A stretch of 64,000 bases of DNA, from assembly GCF_006782915.1 (NCBI RefSeq), contig NZ_VCNP01000043.1:124001-188000 (forward strand), given 5' to 3'. The notes beneath the pieces were generated by a model that saw nothing but the letters and a program-made list of their open reading frames with translations, had not been told where the DNA came from and searched no databases. Each line of letters starts with the position of its first letter. The first letter of the stretch is position 1. This document shows, piece after piece, positions 32,682 to 40,533 of this stretch. The DNA is from Streptomyces calvus. GTDB lineage: Bacteria; Actinomycetota; Actinomycetes; Streptomycetales; Streptomycetaceae. The translations under genes were made by a program, and so were the position numbers.

Positions 32682-35270
32682 ATGACGACTTCCGCGACCC
32701 ACGGAACCGGCGGCCCGACCGAGAACGCCCTGCGGCGCGCCCTGAGACGAGCCCGGGACGGCGTCTCCCTGGACGTCGCCGAGGCGGCGGTCCTGCTCCA
32801 GGCGCGCGGTGAGCACCTCGAGGACCTCTCCGCGTCGGCCGCCCGGGTCAGGGACGCGGGGCTCGAGGCGGCGGGCCGGCCCGGCGTCATCACGTACTCG
32901 AAGAGCGTCTTCGTCCCGCTGACCCGGCTGTGCCGGGACAAGTGCCACTACTGCACGTTCGTCACCGTGCCCGGCAAGCTGCGCCGCGCCGGGCACGGGA
33001 TGTTCATGTCGCCGGACGAGGTGCTGGACATCGCCCGCAAGGGCGCCGCCCTCGGCTGCAAGGAAGCCCTCATCACCCTCGGCGACAAGCCCGAGGACCG
33101 CTGGCCCGAGGCCCGCGAATGGCTCGACGCGCACGGCTACGACGACACCATCGCGTACGTGCGGGCCATCTCGATCCGGATCCTGGAGGAGACCGGACTC
33201 CTCCCGCACCTCAACCCGGGCGTCCTGACCTGGACCGACTTCCAGCGCCTCAAGCCCGTCGCCCCGTCCATGGGCATGATGCTGGAGACCACCGCGACCC
33301 GCCTGTGGTCCGAGCCCGGCGGCCCGCACCACGGCTCACCGGACAAGGAACCGGCCGTGCGCCTGCGGGTCCTGGAGGACGCGGGCCGCTCCTCCGTCCC
33401 CTTCACCTCCGGCCTGCTCATCGGCATCGGCGAGACGTACGAGGAGCGCGCCGAGTCGCTGTTCGCGCTGCGGAAGGTCTCCCGCGCCCACCACGGCATC
33501 CAGGAACTGATCATCCAGAACTTCCGCGCCAAGCCGGACACCGCGATGCGCGGCATGCCGGACGCGGAACTCGACGAACTGGTCGCCACGGTCGCCGTCG
33601 CCCGGCACGTCCTCGGCCCGTCCGCCTGCCTCCAGGCCCCGCCGAACCTGGTCGACGCGGAGTACGGGCGGCTGATCGCGGCCGGCATCGACGACTGGGG
33701 CGGCGTCTCACCACTCACCATCGACCACGTCAATCCCGAGCGCCCCTGGCCGCAGATCGACGAACTCGCCGAGCAGTCCCGGGCGGCAGGCTTCGCACTG
33801 CGCGAACGCCTTTGCGTCTACCCGGAGTTCGTGAGGCGCGGCGAGCCATGGCTGGACCCGAGGCTGCGCCCGCACGTCGCCGCCCTCGCCGACCCGGAGA
33901 CCGGCCTGGCCCGCCCCGACGTCCTGCCGCAGGGCCTGCCGTGGCAGGAGCCGGACGAGGCGTTCACCGCGAGCGGCCGCACCGACCTGCACCGCACCAT
34001 CGACACCGAGGGCCGCACCGGCGACCGCCGTGCCGACTTCGACGAGGTGTACGGCGACTGGGACGCCCTGCGCGAGGCCGCCGCACCGGGCATGGTCCCG
34101 GAACGCATCGACACCGACGTGCGCGAGGCCCTGCGCACCGCGGCCGACGACCCGACGCGGCTCACCGACGCGGAGGCGCTAGCGCTGCTGCACGCCGACG
34201 GCCCGGCCCTCGACGCGCTGTGCCGGATCGCCGACGATGTGCGGAAGTCGGCGGTCGGCGACGACGTGACGTACATCGTCACCCGCAACATCAACTTCAC
34301 CAACGTCTGCTACACCGGCTGCCGTTTCTGCGCCTTCGCGCAGCGCCGCACGGACGCCGACGCGTACACGCTCTCCCTGGACCAGGTGGCCGACCGCGCC
34401 CAGCAGGCGTGGGACGTGGGTGCGGTGGAGGTGTGCATGCAGGGCGGCATCCACCCCGACCTGCCCGGCACGGCGTACTTCGACATCGCGCGGGCGGTGA
34501 AGGAACGCGTACCCGGCCTGCACGTGCACGCCTTCTCCCCGATGGAGGTGGTGAACGGCGCGACCCGCACCGGGATGTCGATCCGCGAGTGGCTGACGGC
34601 GGCGAAGGAAGCGGGCCTGGACACCATCCCCGGCACGGCGGCGGAGATCCTCGACGACGAGGTCCGCTGGATCCTCACCAAGGGCAAACTGCCGGCGGCG
34701 ACCTGGACCGAGGTGGTGACCACCGCCCACGAGCTGGGCATCCGCTCCTCCTCCACGATGATGTACGGCCACGTCGACCAGCCCCGCCACTGGCTGGGCC
34801 ACCTGCGGACCCTGGCGGACATCCAGCGCCGTACCGGCGGCTTCACGGAGTTCGTGACCCTGCCCTTCGTGCACACCAACGCGCCCGTGTACCTGGCCGG
34901 CATCGCCCGTCCCGGCCCGACCGTCCGCGACAACCGCGCGGTCACGGCGATGGCGCGGCTGCTGCTCCACCCCTGGATCCCGAACATCCAGACGAGCTGG
35001 GTCAAACTGGGCGCCGAGGGTGCGGCGGAGATGCTCCGGTCCGGCGCCAACGACCTCGGCGGCACGCTGATGGAGGAGACGATCTCCCGCATGGCGGGCT
35101 CCTCCTACGGCTCGTACAAGTCCGTCCGGGACCTCGTCGCGGTGGCGGAGGCGGCGGGCCGCCCGGCGAAGCCGCGCACGACCCTGTACGGCGAGGTCCC
35201 CGAGGAACGCCGCCGCGCGGCCGAGGCCTCCGACGGCCACCTGCCGGAGCTGCTGCCGGTGCTGGAGTGA
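32682..35270 (+). CDS. fbiC: Bifunctional FO synthase (CofG-CofH fusion) for coenzyme F420
   Basis: FbiC uses two radical-SAM reactions to build 7,8-didemethyl-8-hydroxy-5-deazariboflavin (FO) from tyrosine and a pyrimidine precursor. The 862-residue protein has the actinobacterial fusion layout. A CofG half has the cluster motif CRDKCHYC (C84, C88, C91). A CofH half has CYTGCRFC (C543, C547, C550). Each is followed by its barrel motifs (EALITLGDKPEDRW; EVCMQGGIHPDLPG). The length matches characterised FbiC. The ATG at 32682 lies just after a TATGCT box. Confidence 0.97.
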   Translation: MTTSATHGTGGPTENALRRALRRARDGVSLDVAEAAVLLQARGEHLEDLSASAARVRDAGLEAAGRPGVITYSKSVFVPLTRLCRDKCHYCTFVTVPGKLRRAGHGMFMSPDEVLDIARKGAALGCKEALITLGDKPEDRWPEAREWLDAHGYDDTIAYVRAISIRILEETGLLPHLNPGVLTWTDFQRLKPVAPSMGMMLETTATRLWSEPGGPHHGSPDKEPAVRLRVLEDAGRSSVPFTSGLLIGIGETYEERAESLFALRKVSRAHHGIQELIIQNFRAKPDTAMRGMPDAELDELVATVAVARHVLGPSACLQAPPNLVDAEYGRLIAAGIDDWGGVSPLTIDHVNPERPWPQIDELAEQSRAAGFALRERLCVYPEFVRRGEPWLDPRLRPHVAALADPETGLARPDVLPQGLPWQEPDEAFTASGRTDLHRTIDTEGRTGDRRADFDEVYGDWDALREAAAPGMVPERIDTDVREALRTAADDPTRLTDAEALALLHADGPALDALCRIADDVRKSAVGDDVTYIVTRNINFTNVCYTGCRFCAFAQRRTDADAYTLSLDQVADRAQQAWDVGAVEVCMQGGIHPDLPGTAYFDIARAVKERVPGLHVHAFSPMEVVNGATRTGMSIREWLTAAKEAGLDTIPGTAAEILDDEVRWILTKGKLPAATWTEVVTTAHELGIRSSSTMMYGHVDQPRHWLGHLRTLADIQRRTGGFTEFVTLPFVHTNAPVYLAGIARPGPTVRDNRAVTAMARLLLHPWIPNIQTSWVKLGAEGAAEMLRSGANDLGGTLMEETISRMAGSSYGSYKSVRDLVAVAEAAGRPAKPRTTLYGEVPEERRRAAEASDGHLPELLPVLE

Positions 35271-35373
35271 GACGGCCGGGGCGGGGGCGGCACGGGCAGT
35301 AGGATGATCCGACCCGCGTTCCATGGGGATGCATGGCCTCCATGGGGACCCGTAGCTGAGGAGATGCGTACCG

Positions 35374-35940
35374 GTGTCTGCCCGTCTTCCTTCGTGGGCC
35401 TGGGTGACCGGGCTGACCACGGGGGCGATAGCCGTGGTGGCCGTGCTGGCCGTCCAGGCGGACGGGGGAGCGAAGCCCACCGCCGCCACGAGCCGGCCGA
35501 GCCCGTCGGCGACGGCGGACGCGAAGCCGTCCGCGAAGCCGGAGGAGAAGAAACCGGTGGCGGTGCCGGCCGGCTCCGGCACCGGCCGCCGGATCGTCTA
35601 CGCGCTCGACCAGAAACGCGTGTGGCTGGTCGACGCCAGCGACACCCCGCGCCGCACCTTCACCGTCTGGCCCGGCACGGTGTCCCCGGACCCCGGCTCC
35701 TACACGATCGGCGCCCGCACCGAGGCCACGACCGGCAGCGACGGCGTCGAGGTCGAGCACATCATGTACTTCGCCGCGAAGTCCGGTGTGAACGTGGCCT
35801 TCTCCAACGCGGTCGACGGCTCCTCACCCCCGCCCCCGGCCCCCGGCACCCCGACCGGCGGCATCCGCGTCTCCAAGGACGACGGCCGCGCCCTGTGGAC
35901 GTTCGGCACGGCGGGCACCCCGGTCACGGTCGTCGAGTAG
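35374..35940 (+). CDS. Membrane-anchored L,D-transpeptidase-like protein lacking the catalytic cysteine
   Basis: A 188-residue exported protein with one N-terminal helix (WVTGLTTGAIAVVAVLAVQ), a Pro/Lys/Ala linker (about 30-65) and a YkuD-like domain. The domain strands are visible: RIVYALDQKRVWLVDAS, TFTVWPGTVSPDPGSYTIGAR, EHIMYFA. The place of the catalytic SHGCIRM motif reads TPTGGIRVSKDD, followed by the normal GTPVTVVE end. The nucleophilic Cys and motif His are gone, so it should not catalyse transpeptidation and may only bind peptidoglycan. GTG 35374 has GAGGAG ten bases upstream. It converges on the toxin gene with a 14-bp gap. Confidence 0.82.
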   Translation: MSARLPSWAWVTGLTTGAIAVVAVLAVQADGGAKPTAATSRPSPSATADAKPSAKPEEKKPVAVPAGSGTGRRIVYALDQKRVWLVDASDTPRRTFTVWPGTVSPDPGSYTIGARTEATTGSDGVEVEHIMYFAAKSGVNVAFSNAVDGSSPPPPAPGTPTGGIRVSKDDGRALWTFGTAGTPVTVVE

Positions 35941-35954
35941 CCGCCCGCGCCCGG

Positions 35955-36353
35955 TCAGACCTTCGCGGCCACCAGGCGTGGATGGCCGGCGGTGAGCAGG
36001 CCGATGTCCTCGACGTCGGAGGTGAGGACGGTCACTCTCCCGGGGAAGTGCAGCGCGGTCGCGCAGAGCATGGCGTCGATGGCGTACTTGTGGCCGTGCA
36101 GGCCCGCGGCGCGCAGCAGGGCGGCGGCGGACTGGGCGAGTGCCTGGGTGACCGGTTCCACGCGCAGCCGTGAGAGCGTCCACCGCAGCGCGGCGTTGTT
36201 GATCCCCGGATGCACCACCTCGACCAGCACCGCTGCCGAGGTGATCACCGGGAGATCCGCCTCCCGGGCTGCCGACAGCCACTCGTGCACCTCTCGGTCC
36301 CGCTGTACTGCCTTGGCGAGCCCTTCGCTGTCCAGAACCAGGGCGCCGCTCAC
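35955..36353 (-). CDS. PIN-domain ribonuclease toxin (VapC-like)
   Basis: A 132-residue PIN-domain protein expected to cleave RNA with Mg2+. Acidic residues fall at the family positions: ALVLDSEGLAKAV, VLVEVV, YAIDAMLCATAL and VLTSDVEDI. Its GTG start overlaps the stop of the gene upstream (GTGA), giving the standard antitoxin-then-toxin order. By family knowledge toxicity is held off by the upstream protein. The RNA target is unknown. Confidence 0.9.
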   Translation of the reverse strand: MSGALVLDSEGLAKAVQRDREVHEWLSAAREADLPVITSAAVLVEVVHPGINNAALRWTLSRLRVEPVTQALAQSAAALLRAAGLHGHKYAIDAMLCATALHFPGRVTVLTSDVEDIGLLTAGHPRLVAAKV

Positions 36354-36631
36354 GCAGCGGCCCCCGCGCCGGGGCTCTCCCCGGTGAGCCGGGCGCGCTT
36401 GGCCGCCACGGCGTCGGGATCAGCCGGCCCGTGGACCTCATCGAAGGCGGCGATCAGTTCGTCCAGCCGATCCCGCTCGATCTGTCGCTGAGCTGCCTTC
36501 TCCAGATAGGCCGAGACACCCCGTTTGCCGACCCGCTCGCGAATGGCCCGCAGGGTGCCGGCGGTGAGGGTGACGGAGACGCCGCTGGTCGGGCCGTCGC
36601 CGGGAGGGAATTCGGTGTCGTCGTCAGCCAT
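36350..36631 (-). CDS. VapB-like antitoxin
   Basis: A 93-residue antitoxin for the overlapping PIN toxin. Residues about 17-55 read as a ribbon-helix-helix-type DNA-binding segment (GVSVTLTAGTLRAIRERVGKRGVSAYLEKAAQRQ). The C-terminal half is charged and helical (RLDELIAAFDEVHGPADPDAVAAKRARL), as toxin-neutralising tails are. It starts at ATG 36631, nine bases from a clear inverted repeat that likely is its own operator. Confidence 0.88.
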   Translation of the reverse strand: MADDDTEFPPGDGPTSGVSVTLTAGTLRAIRERVGKRGVSAYLEKAAQRQIERDRLDELIAAFDEVHGPADPDAVAAKRARLTGESPGAGAAA

Positions 36632-36639
36632 GAGGCCAG

Positions 36640-36660
36640 TATGGCATTGCTTATGCCATA
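36640..36660. promoter_or_regulatory. Operator of the VapBC-like module
   Basis: TATGGCATT and TATGCCATA form a 9-bp inverted repeat (8 of 9 matching, 3-base gap) directly upstream of the antitoxin ATG. It is AT-rich against a GC-rich background. It is the expected site for autorepression by the antitoxin-toxin complex. Confidence 0.7.
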
Positions 36661-36694
36661 ACGCGGTGCCGTGTGGTTCCCGGGGTCGGCGTCC

Positions 36695-37207
36695 TCAGTG
36701 GGTCTCGCGTCCCCCGGTGTGGGCCAGCGGCAGGTGGTTCACCAGCAGCACCACGCCGCTGAAGACGAACACGCGAAGGGCCGCGTCCAGGCCGTTCCAG
36801 TCCTCCGACTGCCACATCGCGAACCACTCGCCGCCGATCGCCATGAACCCGGCGCCGAACAGGAGCATGGTCATCAGCAGGCCGTAGGTGGAGAAGCGGC
36901 GGGCGCGGGCGTGGTCGCGGCGGATCCACAGCCAGGTGCCGTACACCAGGACCAGCGCGGCGGCCGTCTCCCAGGCGATGATCGCGACGTAGGCGGCGTC
37001 CTGCACGCCCTCGTTGGTGATCGCCCGCCACATCAGGTCGTCGTCCTTGAACGTGGTGTCCATGGCCAGGACGTGCCGGACGAACTCCTGGTTCGTGCCG
37101 AAGTCCGTGATGTTGCCGAAGGCGACCAGCGCCATGTAGAGAGCGACGGAAGCGGTGAGAAGGGTCACGGTCAGCGTGAGCGCGCCGCGCGGGGTGGTGG
37201 TGGACAT
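36695..37207 (-). CDS. DUF2165-family small integral membrane protein
   Basis: A 170-residue inner-membrane protein with four hydrophobic helices (TLTVTLLTASVALYMALVAFG, YVAIIAWETAAALVLVYGTWLW, YGLLMTMLLFGAGFMAIG, LRVFVFSGVVLLVN). The conserved loop NITDFGTNQEFVRHVLAMDTTF identifies the DUF2165 family. The function is unknown. The ATG at 37207 has an AAAGGA ribosome site. About 290 bp of gene-free DNA separate it from the divergent ADP-ribosylglycohydrolase gene. Confidence 0.88.
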   Translation of the reverse strand: MSTTTPRGALTLTVTLLTASVALYMALVAFGNITDFGTNQEFVRHVLAMDTTFKDDDLMWRAITNEGVQDAAYVAIIAWETAAALVLVYGTWLWIRRDHARARRFSTYGLLMTMLLFGAGFMAIGGEWFAMWQSEDWNGLDAALRVFVFSGVVLLVNHLPLAHTGGRETH

Positions 37208-37498
37208 GGCGATTCCTTTCCCCGTACCACCGGCCCCTATCCGCCCGGCGGCCCACGACGCGAACCCGCCCCGCCCCGCGCCGACTTCGCCCCCTCCGCC
37301 CGGGCCCGCGGCCCGCCGTCCACCGCTCCCCGCGGCGCCCCGCGGCGACACGGTCCGCAGGGCGTCGGGACGGCCGATAACCGTCCACTTCCGCGCACTC
37401 GGGTCACACTCCGCATACCCGTCCGCCCCCTGAACCGACCGCCCTCGTTCGATTAGGGTGCTGGGCGTCGTAGGACGGACGGTGCCTGGGAGGTCGTG

Positions 37499-38635
37499 GT
37501 GACCGGTACTGCCGGGCCCGTGTGGGGGCGCCGTGAGCAGCAGGACTTCCGCAGCCGGGTGCGCGGCACGCTGCTCGGAGTGGCCCTCGGGGACGCGCTG
37601 GGCGCGCCCGTGGACGGGGCGGGCATCGACGCGATCCGGCAGGCGCACGGCGCCGAGGGCCTGGTCGACTTCGTCCCCGCCTACGGCCGGCGCGGCGCCG
37701 TCACCCACCACACCCAGCTCACCCTCTTCTCCGTGGACGGCCTGATCCGTGCCCAGGTGCGGCGCGACACCGGCGCCTGGCATCCGCCGACCGACCTGCA
37801 CCGGGCGTATCTGCGCTGGGCGACCACCCAGCGCGACTGGGGCCCGGACGAGCGGCGCACCGAGGACGGGTGGCTGGCCCGGGAGGAGTGGCTGTACGCC
37901 CGCCGGGACCCGGCCCGCGTGCTGCTGCTGGGGCTCGGCGACGAGACGATGGGGACACCGGCGGCGCCCAAGAACCCCGGTGCTGCCGGGCCCGAGGCCG
38001 CCGCACGGTCCGCGCCGTTCGGGCTGCTCGTCGGCTGGGAGCCGCAGCTCGTCGCCCAGCTCGCCGTGGAGTGCGCGGCGCAGACCCACGGCCACCCGGT
38101 CGCCTGCCTCGCGGCGGGCGCGTACGCGGTGATCGTGCACACGCTGGCCCGGGGCGAGAGCCTCGACACGTCGGTGCAGCGGGCGCTGGCGCTGCTGGCC
38201 GGGCGGCCGGGACACCAGCCGGTGTCGGACGCGCTGCAGCAGGCGCTGGGCGCCGTCCGGCAGGGCATGCCGACCCCGGAGCGGGTCACCGAGCTGGTCG
38301 GGAACGCCACCGCGGAGGGGCTGCTCGCCGCCGCCGTGTACTGCGCGCTGGTGGGGGAGGACGTACGGCACGGGCTGCGGCTGGCGGTCAACCACGACGG
38401 GCCCAGTGCCGCCGCCGGGGCGCTGACCGGCGGCCTGCTCGGGGCGCTGCACGGCGAGACGGCCCTCCCGCCGGCCTGGCTGGCCGAGCTGGAGGGCCGT
38501 CCCACACTCCTGGAACTCGCCGACGACTTCGCCATGGAGATGACGCAGGGTCCCGCGCTGCACGGACCCGCGGGATCGTCCCCGGCCTGGCTGGCACGCT
38601 ACCCGCGCGGCCTCTCGGCACCCCTCGGTGCCTAG
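37499..38635 (+). CDS. ADP-ribosylglycohydrolase-family protein with altered metal site
   Basis: A 378-residue member of the ARH/DraG family, which removes ADP-ribose from proteins or small molecules using two Mg2+ ions. The start RVRGTLLGVALGDALGAPVDG is classic. However, the usual TDDT metal motif reads THHT (GAVTHHTQLTLFS), and the C-terminal GDxDTxAA motif reads NHDGPSAAAG. Most metal-binding Asp residues are therefore lost or changed, so it may be inactive or do something else. GTG 37499 follows GGGAGG by five bases (GTG 37496 is also possible). Its TAG stop is part of repeat element B. Confidence 0.85.
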   Translation: MTGTAGPVWGRREQQDFRSRVRGTLLGVALGDALGAPVDGAGIDAIRQAHGAEGLVDFVPAYGRRGAVTHHTQLTLFSVDGLIRAQVRRDTGAWHPPTDLHRAYLRWATTQRDWGPDERRTEDGWLAREEWLYARRDPARVLLLGLGDETMGTPAAPKNPGAAGPEAAARSAPFGLLVGWEPQLVAQLAVECAAQTHGHPVACLAAGAYAVIVHTLARGESLDTSVQRALALLAGRPGHQPVSDALQQALGAVRQGMPTPERVTELVGNATAEGLLAAAVYCALVGEDVRHGLRLAVNHDGPSAAAGALTGGLLGALHGETALPPAWLAELEGRPTLLELADDFAMEMTQGPALHGPAGSSPAWLARYPRGLSAPLGA

Positions 38636-38719
38636 GGTCCGTCGTTGGGGATGATCCCGGGGGCGGCCGGCCGGAAGGCGCCGCACTCAGTAGCCGGGCT
38701 GGTCCGAACGACAGGCCCT
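38633..38719. mobile_element. TIR element, copy B (internally deleted), overlapping a stop codon
   Basis: About 87 bp with the same ends as elements A and C: left TAGGGTCCGTCGTT, right GTCCGAACGACAGGCCCT. The left TAG is the stop codon of the ADP-ribosylglycohydrolase gene. The interior is short and unrelated to A and C, as expected of a deletion derivative. Confidence 0.65.
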
Positions 38720-38739
38720 GGTCCTCACGGGCGCACGGG

Positions 38740-40314
38740 CTAGTCCTTCACCGGTGTCCGTGCCGCGCTCGGGGCCTCCTGGGCCGGGGCCGGTACCGCC
38801 GCCGCGGCCGCGTCGTCGTCGCCGTCGGTGTTGACGCGCTCGATGATCGCCAGCCGTTCCGGGGTGTCCTCCGGCTTCACCCAGCCGATCAGGACGTACA
38901 GGATCAGTGAGACCGCCAGCGGGATGGAGACCTGGTACTCCAGCGGCACACCGCCGTCGACGGCCCAGTGGATCGGGTAGTTCACCAGCCAGAAGGCCAG
39001 CAGGCCCGCCGCCCAGCTGGTCATGGCCGCCGTCGGGCCGGAGCGGCGGAAGGGCCGCAGCAGACCCAGCATCATCGGGATGGCGATCGGTCCCATCAGA
39101 CCGGCCACCCACTTGATGACGACCGTGATGATGTCCTTGAACGCCGGCGAGTTGACCTGGGTGGCGACCGCCATGGACAGGCCGAGGAAGACCACCGTCG
39201 TCACGCGGGCCGCGATCAGGCCGGACCGCTCGCCCCACCCGCGGGCCTTCGCCGACAGCACCGGCGCCACGTCCCGGGTGAACACCGCGGCGATGGCGTT
39301 GGCGTCGGAGGAGCACATGGCCATGGTGTGGGAGAAGAAGCCGACGATGACCAGGCCCAGCAGGCCGTGCGGCAGCAGCTGTTCGGTCATCAGCGCGTAG
39401 GAGTCGGAACCGTCCGCCTTCTGCGACTCCACCAGCAGCGGCGACATCCACATCGGGAAGAACAGCACCAGCGGCCAGACCAGCCACAGGATCGCCGACA
39501 GCCGTGCCGAGCGCGCCGCCTCACGGGCGTTGGGGGTGGCCATGTAGCGCTGGGCCTGGTTGAGCATGCCGCCGTTGTACTCGAACAGCTTGATGAACAG
39601 GAACGCCAGCAGGAAGACCGTGCCGTACGGTCCGACCAGCGGCTTCTCGTGCCCCTGGAGTTCCGGCTGGTCCCACACGCCGAAGAAGCCGCCGTGGTCG
39701 CCGAGTTCCACCAGCACCGCGAAGAACATGGCGAGCCCGGCCAGCAACTGGATGATGAACTGGCCGAGTTCGGTCAGCGCGTCCGCCCACAGGCCGCCGA
39801 TGGTGCAGTAGATCGCCGTGACCACGCCGGTGATGAGGATGCCCTGGTTGAGCGAGACGCCGGTGAACACCGACAGCAGGGTGGCGATCGCCGCCCACTT
39901 CGCGCCCACGTCCACGATCTTCAGCAGCATGCCGGACCAGGCCAGGGCCTGTTGGGTCTTCAGGTCGTAGCGGTTCTTCAGGTACTCCAGCGGCGACGCC
40001 ACGTGGAGCCGGGAACGCAGCCGGTTGATGCGCGGCGCGAACAGCTTGGACCCGATGGCGATGCCGAGGGCGATGGGGAAGGACCAGGTGACGAAGGACG
40101 TCACACCGTAGGTGTAGGCGATGCCGGCGTACCCGGTGAACATCACCGCGCTGTAGCCCGACATGTGGTGGGAGATGCCGGAGAGCCACCACGGCATCTT
40201 GCCGCCGGCCGTGAAGAAGTCGCTGACGTTGTCCACCCGCTTGTGGGACCAGACACCGATGCCGACCATCACGGCGAAATAGCCGATGAGCACCGCCCAG
40301 TCGAGACTGTTCAT
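38740..40314 (-). CDS. Sodium:solute symporter (SSS family)
   Basis: A 524-residue inner-membrane carrier with about 13 helices. SSS-family landmarks are WAVLIGYFAVMVGIGVWSHKRV, the FTAGGKMPWWLSGISHHMSGYSAVMFTGYAG region of the sodium/substrate site, and the later FFSHTMAMCSSDANAIAAVFTRD. The C-terminus is a soluble Ala/Pro/Asp tail. The substrate is unknown. The ATG at 40314 is preceded by GGAAGGGGGG. A widely spaced 10-bp inverted repeat lies upstream at 40360-40406. Confidence 0.93.
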   Translation of the reverse strand: MNSLDWAVLIGYFAVMVGIGVWSHKRVDNVSDFFTAGGKMPWWLSGISHHMSGYSAVMFTGYAGIAYTYGVTSFVTWSFPIALGIAIGSKLFAPRINRLRSRLHVASPLEYLKNRYDLKTQQALAWSGMLLKIVDVGAKWAAIATLLSVFTGVSLNQGILITGVVTAIYCTIGGLWADALTELGQFIIQLLAGLAMFFAVLVELGDHGGFFGVWDQPELQGHEKPLVGPYGTVFLLAFLFIKLFEYNGGMLNQAQRYMATPNAREAARSARLSAILWLVWPLVLFFPMWMSPLLVESQKADGSDSYALMTEQLLPHGLLGLVIVGFFSHTMAMCSSDANAIAAVFTRDVAPVLSAKARGWGERSGLIAARVTTVVFLGLSMAVATQVNSPAFKDIITVVIKWVAGLMGPIAIPMMLGLLRPFRRSGPTAAMTSWAAGLLAFWLVNYPIHWAVDGGVPLEYQVSIPLAVSLILYVLIGWVKPEDTPERLAIIERVNTDGDDDAAAAAVPAPAQEAPSAARTPVKD

Positions 40315-40359
40315 GTCCCCCCTTCCAGGGTCCGCCTTGTGAACTCCACTCAGCTGGTT

Positions 40360-40406
40360 GGCACTTCGCCTGAGCGGGGTAGGGACGAGGACGGACGCGA
40401 AGTGCC
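40360..40406. promoter_or_regulatory. Perfect 10-bp inverted repeat upstream of the symporter gene
   Basis: GGCACTTCGC (40360-40369) and GCGAAGTGCC (40397-40406) match perfectly across 27 bp. They could be two half-sites of an operator or the stem of a leader RNA. Confidence 0.5.
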
Positions 40407-40533
40407 CGCTCATCGTGGGCGGGATGGCGAGGGCACGACAAGAAAGCGTCAGGTCAAGAGCAGGCAAAATTGTTCGGCTTGCTGACCTCGGTTCACGTTC
40501 ATGAACGGCATGGGAGGGGTTCCGGCGTGCCGG

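Noticed and set aside
36671..37456. 261-codon frame opposite the DUF2165 gene
   Set aside because: It overlaps the membrane-protein gene completely and shows low-complexity composition.
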